Assembly: GCA_014529385.2 (NCBI GenBank)
Contig: CM043942.1
Span: forward strand, 31,986,469 to 32,050,468
DNA from: Adiantum capillus-veneris
Lineage: Eukaryota; Streptophyta; Polypodiopsida; Polypodiales; Pteridaceae
Direction: 5' to 3'
DNA: 64,000 bases
Part shown: in pieces, positions 49,093-61,730 of the stretch
Layout of the letters: each line of letters opens with the position of its first letter
Numbering within the stretch: position 1 is the stretch's first letter
The notes under the pieces: generated by a model
What the model was told of the DNA's origin: nothing
What the model saw: only the letters and a program-made list of their open reading frames with translations
The model's database searches: none
Made by a program: the position numbers and the translations under genes

Positions 49093-52000
49093 GGTGAGCT
49101 CTCTTGGAGCTCACTTAGTGTTGTGCACTTGTTCATTTCGTTGTGTGTTTGCAAATACCACTTAGTAGTCGCACTATCTCTTGTTGGGGAAAAGCTTTGA
49201 ATGATGGTTAAAGGGAAAGATAAATTGGCAGTTGTGGAGCTGGCTGCTCCAACTCAAACACAGGTATTACTGTTGGACATGGGCTTTCAAATACTTGATC
49301 TCTTGTTTAATTTTTGTGGTAAAAAGCTGGCTTGCGGTTTGGAAGCAGTCTAAATAGTTTTTTTCTCTCCTTTACTTAACTCAATGTAGTTGGTTGTTTC
49401 CGTTATAATCCGACTGTAAGTTGCCTACGACGTTTTCATATCGTTGTTTTGATTATCTACCCATTGCTAAATGAGTAGGAAAATCTCATTGGATTGGTTG
49501 TTTTCTGCTGGCCGGAGATTTTGGGGATGGTGCTGTAATGAGAAAACTCTGATCTAGAAAATTTTGAGGTTAAAATATCACCCAGGTTCTGTCTCTATTT
49601 TGTACTAGTAAAGGATATCCAGATTTTGTCGATTATTCTTTGAACTTTTGTCTAGGCTTGCTTGCTTTGGAGACCGGACTGTTTTTAAAGGGCTCTTGTG
49701 CTTAGCCAAGCAACTTATGTTCTATGGTTACAACTAAGTAGTGGGATTTTGGTCTTTTGGCGTGAATACCATGCCTGGCTTAAGGATACTCGCAGAACTC
49801 GGTTGATTGAATGCTTATGCCTGCATTTATATTGAGCTTTATTTAGGTTCAGCTTCATGTGGTTTTGTAGCTGCTCTTCTCCTTTCTGATAGGCCATGTG
49901 TGGCATTACAGCAATATAACATACATATTATGACTGGTGATTTTGGTGGAACTTGGCCTAGTGGAGCTTCTCTAGGTCTGCCTATGGTATATGAATGGTT
50001 CTCTGTTTGGGAGATGTGTTACTGTTCTGTTTGGGGTTGAGCTACATCTATATGGCTCCATGAAAGTCTGGCCATTTCACCGCTTTGCTTAAGGGGGCAA
50101 CTGATTGTGACTGAATTCACTTTTGCACTATTGGCATGAACTTTATTTATTTGTTTGGAAAGCCGTATCGGTTATATTCTGCAATCAATTTACCTATACA
50201 ACTATGAGGTGGATACTTTGCTTTTTAAGCTTCATGTGTTGTTGCTGCTCTTCTTTATTTTAATAGGACTTATATGGCTTATGTACTGGTTCTTATGGTC
50301 TTTTTTCCTACATCTCATGACAGCATTATGGCTTGTTTGATACAGCCGATGGTTTTGATAGAACTTGGCATGCTGGAACTCCACTAAGGTTGACTATGGG
50401 TTTGGGAATATTTGAGTTTTGGAGCTCTGGTTGGGAGCTAGGCTGCTTCTCTGTTTGGGACTAAGGTGCATCAGTATAACTCTATGAAAATCTGGTCAAT
50501 GTGTTGGATAATGGAGTGGCTAATCATGGCTGCAGTCTCTTTTGTTTTGTTACTAACCTGAACTTTTTGCTTATGCAACTATATAGTTGGCTTGTGACTT
50601 AATGCAACTATGCTATTTTGTGGTATTGGCTGTCTCTTTGTTGATTGAATGCTTATACCTGCATTTGAATTGAGCATCATTCTTGTACAGCTTTTTGTGT
50701 TTTTTTTTTGGCTGCTATGGTGTCCAAGAACACAACTTTGGCAACATTCGGATACCGGATTCTTGGTTTTTTGTCAAGATAGCTTGCGGATCTGGAAGCG
50801 GTCTAAATGGTTTTGTGTCTCTCTTTTCCTTCACACAATATAGTTGGTTTGTGTCCTTTAGGCCTGGATGTTTCAACAGCATGTGGCCTACGATGGTTTT
50901 GTATCTTGGCTATAGTTTTCTATCCATGGTTAAATAGGTAGAAGCATCTCATTGGGTTGGTTTGGTTTTTGCTGGCCAGAGATTTTGGGAATGTTGCTAT
51001 AGTGGAAAACTTTGATCATGCTGATCTGGAAAAATTATGAGAATAATTTTCTTAAAAAGTTATCCAGGTTTTTTTGTATTAAAGGGTATCTCATGGCCCT
51101 TTTTCACTGGGTGCTGATTGATTTTCTGTACTAGATTTTGGGCTGGGTCTTGCTTATTTTGGATGTTTAGCCATAACCAAATATGGCGCTCATAAGCTGG
51201 TTGCTGGCTAACGGTTATCGGTTAGAACTTACTTTCCTTCCGTACATCAGGTTATGTAAATACTTATGGCTTAGTAGATGATGATAACATCCATATACTG
51301 CCGTAATAACTAGTTTCTACTCAGTACTGAGCTGCCCTTGTAAATAATGAGTGCTGACACCTGTTACACTAGGTCTTATGTGTTTATGTTATGGTTTCCT
51401 TGAACCTCCAAGATGGGGAAGAGGATACCTTTGTTTCTTTTTGAGCTGGGATCTACTGGATCAATGCTTAAAAAACACGATCCTGGTTTTGAAAAAAATC
51501 TAGCAGTTGTCATCACTTTGGTGGTTGCTGTTTAAAAGCCTAAATAAAGCTTGGGAGTGGTTTTCCTTTGGTTGATTACTTTAAATATCTTTTTTTCTAA
51601 CAATAGCTCTGCTCTGTAACACATTTTTTATATAATTGATTGATTTGGAGTTTCTTGACAGACTGGTCCCTCTTTTTATTTGCTATTTACTGACTTTTTT
51701 TTTGGGGATTTTTGGAACTTGGTATGATCTCCTCAGAAGTATGCTACCAGGACTGAGCTGAGTCTTCTTGGTATTTTAAGTCTTATAAATCTTAGACATA
51801 TGTTTTTTTAGGCCAACTCCACTTGGCTGTAACTGGTTTTTGCACTTTGCTTGTTTTTCTAAAAGCTTATTACATGTACCAGCTGACTGTGTCATCTCTT
51901 TTTACATGCTAAAAGAGGGCTTATACTTCTTATGGCTCTTTTTTGAAACTTTGTGATATGTTTCTTGTAATTGATAATTCTGGCAGGGCCGTCATCTAGT

Positions 52001-53056
52001 AAGAGTATTGATATTTACCTTTGTGTCATCTCTTTTGCTCTCTGAAGACCGGAATGAACCTAGCTATTGGGCTGTTGAGAGTTTCTTTCTGCTAAAACCT
52101 TAATAGCAGAAACTTTTTTTTGGGATATGACTAAGATGACCCGTAGATGGGATGATGTAAACACTTGTTACTAATACCTTTTCCTCTCATCCCAATGATA
52201 AATGTTTTGTTTTGTTTTTTTCACAAGGAATAAAAAAACACTTAAAAGGTAGTAACTAATTCAAGTTATAATTATTTACCTTGGGAGCTAATACTTGTAT
52301 ATTTACAGGAAACACCAAAATATACATTAACGGCACGCATGAGCACAATTTCAGAACCTAAAAAATTGCGGCAATAAATGCCAAACTCCGCCAAGTGGAG
52401 AGACGGGCGTACATAGTCCACTTCGGGGCAAAGATAGCCTCCAAAGCTCGCCTCCGACCTTTCCTTTTTAGGGCTTGTAAAATTAAAAAGAGCTCCACTT
52501 AGAATTCCTAAATCTAAGTTTGTTTTGGCTAGACAAATCTGTTTTGATATCAGGAATTCTGCTAATTAAAAAAAACTACATTTTGTCCCCATACAGCTTG
52601 GTTTTTTATGATTGTTAAACTGTTAGAGTTGTATGGTCTTTGATATCGTGAAAGACATAAGTCTAAAACATTTTTTCCCATCGCACTGGTTAAAAGTTTT
52701 CATCTCTTTACTTTAATTGATAGCAATTTTAAAGTTGGGTGACATCGATAACAAGTGGGATACCTATGCATCACCTGCAGTCAGTGCCAATACTAACTAA
52801 ATGTTATATTGTCTCTATGGATGCAGGTGGGGGTTACCTTCTCAACTCTAAGGTATCAAATTTTTGCTGGTATGGAGATTTGCAAGACTTGTATCTCTTC
52901 ATCCTTACTAGGGAAGTTTTTTAAATTTCCCCACTTGTGTATAAGACCATTTTTTGACATGATAATGGAATTATATAGCCCTCTTTCCTGACATAGTTTC
53001 TAGTGTCTTTTGAATTTGGTCAAATTCTTTGGTGTCTATGTATTAATATTATTGAA

Positions 53057-53078
53057 ACACACACACACACACACACAA
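53057..53078. repeat. (CA)n at the right boundary of the Penelope-like element
   Basis: About 22 bp of CA, longer than the ten or so bases at the matching place in the left copy (39,591-39,601). It is followed by AATCTA, the same six bases that follow (CA)n at the start of R, possibly by chance. Confidence 0.85.
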
Positions 53079-53241
53079 TCTACCACACACCTATAGAACT
53101 ATATAAGGAAGCCATATCCATGAATCATTGCATCCTATATCAAAGGATAAATAGCCCTATGTATTCCTGCCTACTAGCTCTAGTTGTCTATATCGCCATC
53201 TAAGATCTACCTTGAGAGCCTATCATGAGTGGAGGACGCCA

Positions 53242-55013
53242 TCACTTTATAATAGAGTGATTTGTCACTAATCTACTTTGCATTGTATCTCTCTCTACTA
53301 GCGTTTTGCCAATCATGGTGTAGGGATTCCTTTGGATAAGCAGTCTCCTCTTTTGCAATCTTGATAGATTTGGTGGATAAGAAATCGTGGAAAAAAGATG
53401 CATAATGTCCGAGTACCAGTCTATAGTAGTGTCCACCTTAAAAATAATACTATCTGGAAAGTCATCTTCTACTCCCGTAGATGGCTCCCTTGACTCAATC
53501 TTAGAGAGATGGTCATCCACCCAATGCTCTTTGCCAGGGCAAAGTACAACCTCAAGATCAAATTCTTGAAAGAGCAATAGCCACCTCGAACCAGTCCAGC
53601 TACTTGAGGCTTGTTGAGAAGATACTTGAGAGCCTGGTGATCAGTTAATTATTACTACAAAATGGACACCTAGAGGGTAATGCCTAAACTTTTGCAAAGC
53701 GTAGATAATGGCCAAACCCTCTCTTTTAGTGCTACTATAGTTTATTTCACTCTTTGTGAGTAGTCAACCTGCATAGCAGATAGGCCGATCTAATGTGTAC
53801 TCCTTGCTAGGCTGGGTAAGGAATGCACCTATGACTATGATACTAGCATCAATGTGCACATGAAAAATAAGTGACCAATCTGGTGTGACTAAGATGGGGG
53901 CATGTGTGAGGCGTTTCTTCATATAGTTGAAAGCTAGCTCTTCTGCAAAGGTCCATTGGAAGGGTTGGGCTGGACTAGTGAGGCAAGATAGAGGATTGGC
54001 AATATCCGCATACATTCAAATAAACCTTCGATGGTAGCTGGTGTGGCCCATAAAGTTCTACACTTCTTTAGAATTAATTGTCCTAGGCATGCATAAAATG
54101 GCTATAAATTTTTTTGGGTCAAGAGCAAGGCCTTTATAAAAAACAATATGGCCTAATAGAGTGCCTTGGGTGACCATGAAATGACACTTATTTGGGTTGA
54201 GTTTCAGATTACCTCTCTACAATGAGCAAAAATGAGGGCCAATTTCTCCATGTGTTCTTGGAAGAATTCTATTGGACTTGCACATCATTGACCCAAGAAG
54301 CAAGAAAATTCTCTGTGAAAATCCACAAAAACTTATTGAGGAAGGGCCCAAACACATTGTAGGCTATTCTGTTCCAAGAAGCTGGTGCATTCTTTAGGCC
54401 AATAGGCATCCTTTTGAAGAAGAAAACTCCCCATGGAGTAATAAAAGTTGTCTTGATCCTGTCATCTCCTAGGATGGCCATCTGATTGTAGCCACTAAAA
54501 CAATCCATAAAATTGAGCATAGCATGGCTGGCTACATTTTCTAACACTCTCGTAGAGAAGGGGGTAGGAAAACCATATGGGACAGTGACCTTATTGAGTG
54601 CTCTGAAGTCCATACATACCATGATCTTGTTGGAATTCTTGTTTGAGGCAATAACCATCAGAGAGAGCCATTGTGTGTGTTCAATGGGCTCAATGATACC
54701 CTTATCCAACATCTTATCAATTTCTTTCTTGACTGTTATTGCATAATTAGGGTTGAGCTTGTATGTATGACCTTGCACGGGCTTGTGATTTTCCTGTAGG
54801 GGTATGAAGTGAACTCCCAGAGCCGGTTCAAGTCTTGTGAGGTCTTTGTATGACCAGGAAAAAACATCCTTCCGACTGGTAATGAATGAAACCATCAAAT
54901 TGAGTAACTATGGATGATCCCAGAGCCATGCAGCTAGCAACACTGGGTTGGGTTCTTCTATAGTACCTAAGTTGACTTCCTTGAGTGGATTTTGATAGTT
55001 GTTTGGGTTCCAC
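53242..55013 (-). pseudogene. Ty3/gypsy RT and RNase H fragment
   Basis: Minus-strand order from 54,898: HFIPLQENHKPVQGHTYKLN, IMVCMDFRALNKVTV, NFMDCFSGYNQMAIL, MPIGLKNAPASWN, then the connection (54,015-53,764, FQWTFAEELAFNYMKKRL, LIFHVHIDASIIVIGAFL) and the RNase H end (53,577, FDLEVVLCPGKEHWVDDH). The YxDD box after the NAPASW block is not readable, so it is damaged. Ends abut an LTR at 55,030 and anonymous DNA at 53,241. It is related in type to gypsy O. Confidence 0.85.
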
Positions 55014-55029
55014 TCTTCAGCTACATCCT

Positions 55030-55646
55030 TGTTAACTATGGAGCCTATTTTACCCCTTGTAACTTTTAGTCTCAAAAACTCACATTTGTAAGGCTCCCAT
55101 TACGAGGAGAAGCCATCTTCTGTAAGAAAAATCACTCACCGTAAACCAAAAACTCATGCCCATATTCCTTTTTGCCGGATTATTATGGCTAAACAATGGA
55201 CTAAAAGTGGTCCAAAAATGGCCGATTGGTTGGCCTGTTGGTCGATAGCTGGTAGTCAATGGCCAATGGGCGGAACAACTCGGACTTGTCTACACCAGGG
55301 CAGCTACACATAGCTACCTCTCATGAGAGAGGGCAACCTTTTGGCCTATAAAAGGAGGTCTCTTCTACACACAAAATACATAGTGAAGTTGATGAAACAA
55401 TTTGTGTGTGATGTGGTGAGAGTGAAGCAAGGCAGGAGTTCCATGAAGAGATAATCCCTTTTTAACCTACTTCTAGTTTGAAGTACTAAAGCCATTGCAT
55501 AATTGCTTTCCTGTGGACGTAGCCCACATTGGGTGAACCACGTATATCGTGCTCTCTCTCTCTCTCTCTCATGTGTGAAAATTATCTCTCTCACAGAAGT
55601 GAACTACTCTGATATCTACTTAGCTATGCCCCTTTTCTTAATAACA
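55030..55646 (+). mobile_element. LTR of the same family as the solo LTR at 36,746
   Basis: 617 bp, TGTTAACTATGGAGCC to CTTAATAACA. Shares ttccagaggc-free landmarks with the other copy in reverse: gtaaggctcccattacgagg, ggacgtagcccacattggg and a CT run. It is followed by ACTGTTATCAGAGC, a tRNA-Met-type PBS, so it is a 5' LTR of a plus-strand element whose interior has decayed or been lost. No five-base duplication flanks it. Confidence 0.8.
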
Positions 55647-55648
55647 AC

Positions 55649-55660
55649 TGTTATCAGAGC
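55649..55660 (+). promoter_or_regulatory. Primer binding site next to the LTR
   Basis: TGTTATCAGAGC resembles the common TGGTATCAGAGC with one change, three bases after the LTR end. Confidence 0.55.
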
Positions 55661-56229
55661 AAGGTTTTCTCATTGTCGTACAGCTCCGCTTCTGTGATGG
55701 AAAAAATAGTAAAAGGATGCAAGTTAAGCCTAATTGAAACCTGTATGATTATTCAACAGTAATAAGGGCTTGATAACAAGCAAGTTAAATACTAAATTTA
55801 TGCCAGATGTGTCTTTAAAGGGCCAAAAGTTTTCTTAATGATGCTAAAAAAGAGTATGGTGAAGTGATCACACAGGTGGAAGTTTATGGACTAAAATTGT
55901 AGTACTAGAAGTGTTGTACATGCTTGTCTTTACGGCTTGTCAATTTTGAGCTACAGTGAGGAAGTTATGTCAGTTTGAAGTTTGAGTCAAATGCATGGAC
56001 AACTGCTGATGAAGGGTCAAAGTTGATATGAATGCATGGGCCTAAAGTGCTCACTTTGTGGAGCGTGTTGGTCTTTTTAGATCGAAAATTGTAGTTTTGA
56101 TTGTCGAGATATTGCCAGTTTAAGTTCCATCGAGGTCAGTTCTGTACCACTTTGGACTCCTTGATTAGTGTGCCACATGGGATTTTTTGGGTTTTGATCG
56201 GGTTCTAGACTGCGGTACACTTAATAAAG
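55661..56229. other. Unassigned region between an LTR and a PPR pseudogene
   Basis: Should be the interior of the LTR element, but no gag or pol motif is visible. Stops in all frames. Confidence 0.4.
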
Positions 56230-57017
56230 CAATACGTGGTCAAGGAGAATCTTGTCCTGAATGTTATCTCTTGCAATGCATTGATAGCTGGGTATGCTGG
56301 TGGGCTTGTGCTCGGCACTATCGTGGTTGATATGTAATTAAATGTGGTGCCTTTACGAATGCACATAAATTTTTTGATAAGCCTTCAGCTAAAAAGTTTG
56401 ACTCTCGGAGAGCATTGATTACGGGAAATGCCCAACATGGCAGTGGAAGGCGGTCAGACAGTGCCTCACATTAGGGAAAATTTGGACTCACAAAGGGACC
56501 TTATAACGAGTTTGACTTCCTCTCTCGTGTCCAAAACGGGCGTGCGGCAAACTTTTTGCAAATCAACTTCAAACTTGGCAGAGATTTGACAGTTAGAATC
56601 TACTCTTCAAGCTCTTTCTATTGATATATAGCACGCCATGGGATTCCTCATATTTTGAAAGATTCTATTTTTAATTCTCTTGTGATGTGACAACTCCGTC
56701 TAGAATCTAAAGAATCAAAAATAGAATCTTTTAAAAGATGAGGAATCTCGTGGCGTGTTATATATCATTAGAAAGAGCTTGAAGAGGAGATTCTAACTAT
56801 CAAATGTCCGTCAAGTTTTGAGTTGATTTGCAAAATTTTTACTGCACGTCTGTTTTGGACATGAGAGAGGAAGTCAAACTCCTTATAGGGCCCCTTTGTG
56901 AGTCCAAATTTTCCCTAATGGTTGGGTATGTATGCCATTAAAGGGTTTTGAAGAAACATGAAGTGGTTGGCAAGGCTTTGGTTGACATGTAAACTAAATG
57001 TGGTTCTCTTTGAGGGC
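56230..57017 (+). pseudogene. PPR protein pseudogene, split by a MITE
   Basis: Two short plus-strand pieces of a PLS-type pentatricopeptide repeat protein. The left piece has NVISCNALIAGYAGG, VVDM then a stop, and in the next frame KCGAFTNAHKFFDKPSAKK with ALITGNAQHGSG. The right piece after the MITE has HEVVGKALVDM, stop, TKCGSL. LVDMYxKCG and NALIAGYA are typical of plant organelle RNA-editing and processing factors, which are numerous in ferns and lycophytes. In both pieces the Tyr codon after LVDM/VVDM has become or been shifted to TAA. No functional gene remains. Confidence 0.7.
56470..56919. mobile_element. Fold-back MITE of about 450 bp
   Basis: The whole segment is a long imperfect inverted repeat. 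Left end ATTAGGGAAAATTTGGACTC pairs with right end GAGTCCAAATTTTCCCTAAT, and the pairing continues through cacaaagggrcc, agtttgacttcctctct and the central agattctatttttaa block. No ORF. The outermost TA on both sides may be a Tc1/mariner-type duplication, but palindromic flanks prevent certainty. It interrupts the PPR pseudogene. Confidence 0.85.
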
Positions 57018-57037
57018 CATCCGCACAAGAGAACCCG

Positions 57038-57113
57038 GCCGCCCATAAGCATCCAAAAGCCGCCCAAGAGAAGCCAGCCGCCCATAAGCATCCAAAAGCC
57101 GCCCAAGAGAAGC
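57038..57113. repeat. Two-copy repeat, period about 38 bp
   Basis: The unit gccgcccataagcatccaaa followed by agccgcccaagagaa occurs twice in tandem with one or two changes, just after the PPR pseudogene. Confidence 0.85.
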
Positions 57114-57274
57114 TGACCGCTCATGAGCTCAAACCTAATAACCACCAAGTGGTTTTTTTGTTAAAAAAAGAAAAAGAGAGAGAGCAACGATGGCACAATC
57201 GTTGCCCCTCTTCAAAATCAATCATTGAGAAGTTTTTTTTAGAAATGGCCATAGCATGCAAAGTTACGGGAAAA

Positions 57275-57462
57275 GAGGAAGAGAAAGGAGAGAAACGTCG
57301 AGTGAGAAAGAAAAGAAGAAGAAAAAGAAAGAAGAAAGAAGAAGGAGGAAAAGAAGAGAAGGAAAAAAAGAAGAAGAAGAAAAGAAGAGTAGAAGAAGAA
57401 AAAGAAAGGAGAAAGAAAAGAAGAAGAAGAAGGAGAAAGAAAGAAAGAAAAAGAAGGGGAAT
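57275..57462 (+). repeat. Long polypurine (GAA/GGA-rich) tract
   Basis: About 190 bases are almost all A and G on the plus strand, with only isolated pyrimidines, ending in a G9 run. The apparent Lys/Glu/Arg ORFs across it are a by-product of composition. Mirror-symmetric purine stretches can form triplex DNA. Confidence 0.9.
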
Positions 57463-57479
57463 TGGGGGGGGGGTGTGTT

Positions 57480-58646
57480 TGGGGGATATCTCGTTCTTTT
57501 TTAGATCTTGAGGAGCAATTCGAGAAGAAGGGCAATTGAAGCAGGAAGAACGACACGGAGAGGAGCTATATCATTGTTACATAAGCAAGTGACGGAGAAT
57601 CGAGGGATTGATAAGGTTTGTTAGGATTGTCAGCGTTCATTATTCTTGTTGGCATTCTCTTTTTCAGATAATTTAATCTTAATCATCACGATCATTAGCT
57701 TGAACTTTGTTAATCTTATTGATAAATCATGGTGCCGTTAAAACGGCCCGCTTAATCTTGGCAGGGAGCTTAAACTTCTTAGTTTTTAGTAACCCAAGTC
57801 ACGGTGTCGTTAACGGCCCACCTTGGCTATAGATGATTAAGTTGTACTCAAGGTTTTAATGAAATTTTATTGATGATTATGTGATTGCCAGAGCTATTAG
57901 TGTCTATTGTTCTCTCTCTGACACACATCTCTCACAACCAAATTCCCAACTCATGTTTCAAACACATATCCCTCGACATTATTGGTGAACCCGACATGAC
58001 ATGAGCAGCGATGGGAGGTGAAGATGGAGATGCCAGAACAATTGATGCAATTTATTGAAGATTCAATTCAAAAGGACTTGATGGGAATCGAGTAGTTGCA
58101 GATTTACCAAAAATATTGCAATTAGTTCAAGGATGTGTACTCGAAGTGAAAGCCATGAAGATGAAAAAGAAAATTGATGATGCGGTGGCGATGGCACTTG
58201 AAGCCGTATGGGAACAATGTGGTGTTTTTCAAGGGCACGATCCAAATGGTCTTCTTGTATGCTATAAAGCAGAGATGAAGAGTCGAGGAGTTCTAGAAGA
58301 TCGGATGATTGTAGCTTTTGAAGCAGTTGTAATCTTTTGAGTTTAAAGATAAGGTTCGAGAGCTGGAGAAAACATATCCCACAGAGTGGGACTATTTTGT
58401 AGATGAACTTGTTCATGAAAGCTCAAGGTTTATCGAATTGACGGGACCAGCCACCTACCGCCTTCCCACATCATCATTGCCACGGGCGTTGCCCCAATGC
58501 CATTAGCAATAGGCGAACACGGTCCCCGATCGCCTGCACTGCCAGAGCTCCGCCAAAAGGCACCTTTCTCCAGCTGCCTTGTCCGTCTCAGATCTATTAG
58601 ACCTTCCAACTTTGAACTGGCATAACTTTCACACAGAGGCTTCGTT
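57480..58646. other. Probable LTR-element remnant, unclassified
   Basis: A duplicated short module (ggtg(c/t)cgttaa..acggccc) is at 57,732 and 57,802. ATTGGTGAACCCGACATGAC near 57,979 could be a primer site followed by a gag-like start, but the reading then meets stops. FVDELVHESSRFIEL near 58,400 belongs to no family I recognise. No LTR pair was found. Confidence 0.35.
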
Positions 58647-59028
58647 TGTCATAAAAACTAATATCTAATACTCCGAAATGATTTTATCATGTTAAACTGA
58701 TCACTTAATATGGGGAAGTACCAGGGGAGTAAAAGCTAGAATATTGGTAAAGCTGCCATACCGGTCTTTGTAACGGATCCAAAGGAGGGAAAATAGGGAT
58801 CCAAAGGGGGACAGTCTGCAAAAGAGCAATGTGGTTGAAACTTCAATGGGGCTTAAAAGACTTAAGGTTCAGCTCCATTAAGACTTCCATAGGCTAAGGT
58901 TCCTAATCTTTTTATTCAATTGTCCAAAGGCCAATGTAGGGGAAATTGGATTGTCATGGGAAGACTAAAAAGTCTTCCCACATCCCTAGGAAGGAGGGGG
59001 CAAGCCTAGATTGTAGGGGATGAGAGAG

Positions 59029-59111
<83 letters not shown>

Positions 59112-60269
59112 CAAAGGTTCTTCTTTTACACAAAGGGAATACTAGACACATGTCAAGCTCCTAGGTCAGTTGCCCCCAACCTCCCCTCAAATCCTATTGG
59201 ATGGCCATAGAGGTGGACCAATGAGAATTAGGCTAGAGTAAATTTAGTCTAATCAATTTAAAAATGCGTGATAAAAGAACCAATAGAAATTAAGCTCCCT
59301 AGAAGACGGACAGTCTACCAAGGGGTCCAATGAGCATTCAACAGCCCAATGGCTTGCTTGATTCCTATTGGCCAGAAGACTAAGAGGTCCAATGAGAGTT
59401 TAATTGAATTGTTTAAATACCTAAAGCTCTCACAAAAGGGGAAAGGGGGATACATGTCACAAGGCTAGCAATTATGCTTCTAATTTATGATTGGCTAAGC
59501 TTTACACGTGCCAATGGGATGCCAACATGAGCAATTAGCAAGAGGGGTCAACCAAGATGAGAGAGAAGGGTGCTTCTTGTACACACACTCACACAAACTC
59601 ATGTGTGATGTAAAGAAGACTATCTCCTTCTCAAGCTTTAATGGAAAGCTCATAATCTACTCCAAGCTTGTGAGAAGGGAGGCCTACACCAACACCTCTT
59701 GGCTTTGTGATGCAAATCCAACCAAGAGCCAAGCTCCAATTCATGCTCATCTCCTCTACCATGCTAATTACTAAGCTATTAAGAGTGATTTATTTGAGGA
59801 AGAAATACTTCTTTCTCGTAAGATACCTCTTCTTCCTCTCAATCTATCCTCATTCCCTGCTAGCTCTCACCATTTTCGAAGGTGTGTGAGGCCTTGGGAT
59901 TGAGGCTTGGGACACTAGGTGTGATTTTCCAGCATAACTTGGTGTAGGAAGCTTCCATCTTCATTGCACAGACAAGTTTTGTCAAGGAACACAAGAATTG
60001 TATTGTGCAAAAGTCTCCTTTGATGGTAGAAGCTATAATACAAAGCCTTTATGGAGGGGGGACCAGCTCCATGTAAATTCGGTCATTGATTGTTATCAAT
60101 TTTTCTATTTTCAAGTATTGTGAATTCCAAATTAGCTAGGTGTAAATTGCTATGTTGCTTTCTCAATTAAGTACTCTCTCTATGCGCATTAGGAACTTGT
60201 TCTTAATGAAATGCTCACTATGTTATCAATTTCCACTACACACAAGTTACTAGTGCATTAAATGTTACA
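58647..60269 (+). repeat. Complete LTR A (5' LTR)
   Basis: 1,623 bp, TGTCATAAAAACTAATATCT to AAATGTTACA. A (CA)n run of about 77 bp lies at 59,032-59,108. A TCTCTCTATG box and AATGAAATGCTCACTATGTT near the end are shared with the copy ending at 17,978. Confidence 0.9.
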
Positions 60270-60270
60270 T

Positions 60271-60282
60271 TGGCATTAGAGC
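60271..60282 (+). promoter_or_regulatory. Primer binding site of chromovirus A
   Basis: TGGCATTAGAGC one base after the LTR, a close variant of the initiator-tRNA-Met site TGGTATCAGAGC. Confidence 0.75.
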
Positions 60283-60669
60283 TATTGGTTTCTCTCTTCT
60301 TGCTCAAGAAGAGAGGTCCTCATGCTTGCTACAAATGGTTGGTGTGATTAATTGCAAAAGAGTAAGTAGAATAGGGATTTTTCATCCTTGAGGCATGCCT
60401 GCTTTATGCAGTTAACGGGGACAACGTCGAGAGCTATGGTTTTAATAATGGAGTCCTACGGGGCTTGCCTATGGCTTAATCATTATTGAGCTATTAGAAG
60501 CTTAACAGGAATTGATGATCTCTTGGCTCTATTGAACCCTCTCTTCTATTCCTTGCAATTAATAACATTCGCGCCATGGATATAGATGCTTGAGTGCTTA
60601 TCTTTGAATGTAAAGAGGAGAAGCAACTAGGGCAGACTATGCGTTACTAACTCACTAGGTGAGAAATTA

Positions 60670-61730
60670 ATGTATGAATCTCATGCTCCTCCTTATGCGG
60701 GGCATAGAGGGATTCAGTCTACCCTAAAACGGATAGAAACATATTTCTATTGGCCTGCCATGAAAGGAAACATACAAGAGTATGTTTCAAAATGTGTGAT
60801 ATGCCAAAAGACAAAGTTTGATAGAGGGAAGCAACATGGATTGCTTCAACCTTTGCCAATCCCTAATTCACCATGGGGGAGCATATCCATGGATTTTATC
60901 TTTGGATTGCCCAAGTCTATCCATGCTAAGACAGGAATATGGATGATAGTAGACAGGTTTAGCAAACAAGCACATTTCATACCTCTCAAAAAGACTATCA
61001 AAGCCCATAAAATGGCAACCCTCTTTATATCACAAAACTTCAAGTACCATGGCTTGCCAATGTCCATAGTGTTGGATAGAGATCCTAAAATGACCAATAA
61101 TTTTTGGAAGGGCCTCTTTGAGAATTTAGTTACAAAGCTAAACTTCTCTTTGGCCTATCATCCCCAAACGGATGGCCAAAATAAAATAGCTAACATAACT
61201 ATTCTTGATCTACTAAAAGCTTATGTCACAGAGGTAGATCAAAAGTCCCAATGGGAGAAATACTTACCCTTAGTGGAGTATGATTACAATAACACTGCAC
61301 ATACTTCCATGGGAAAAGCACCTTTTGAGGTGATAGAGGAAAGATAAAAAAATCCCTTGCTAGCTACTCAAGGTACATGGGAAGATCTTCGCTGTAGATG
61401 AATATAGCCGAGACCTGCAGTAATCTTTTCAAAAGATTAAGTATGCTATATCCATCTCTTCAGCAAAGGCACAAGGCTGCTACTGATAAGGACATAAGAG
61501 CCCTAGCCTTTAAAAAAAATTGGGTCTTGCTTAAGTTTCCTAAGACTGGATTAAGGCAAACAACGGGCAAGAATCCGACGAGACACCAAAAGTACTATGC
61601 CAAGTTAGCAAAGAGGTACTATGGTCCCTTCCAAATTCTTAGACCAATCAATGAGATGGCCTATCAACTTAAGTTGCCCAACCATTGGCTCATACACAAT
61701 GCTTTCCATGTGAGCCTACTAAAGCCTTAA
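60670..61730 (+). pseudogene. Chromovirus A integrase with catalytic Glu lost
   Basis: The first frame (60,670-61,347) has the HHCC finger (SHAPPYAGHRG, CVICQ) and the core with SMDFIFGLP and VLDRDPKMTNNFW. The third acidic residue, 36 positions after the second Asp in the DD35E pattern, is Lys (QTDGQNK in place of QTDGQTE). A stop and frameshift at 61,345-61,398 precede the C-terminal GPY/F part ([23 protein letters not shown]). Catalysis is not expected. Confidence 0.88.

Noticed and set aside
55981-56030. ctgatgaa followed by gatatgaa, considered as a hammerhead ribozyme core, since such ribozymes occur with Penelope-like elements
   Set aside because: The GAAA box and the pairing stems do not line up. 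No CTGATGA core was found in the R repeats either.
57149-57556. Lys/Glu/Arg-rich ORFs, and Ser/Phe-rich ones on the other strand
   Set aside because: Produced by the polypurine tract composition; no domain, start context or homology.
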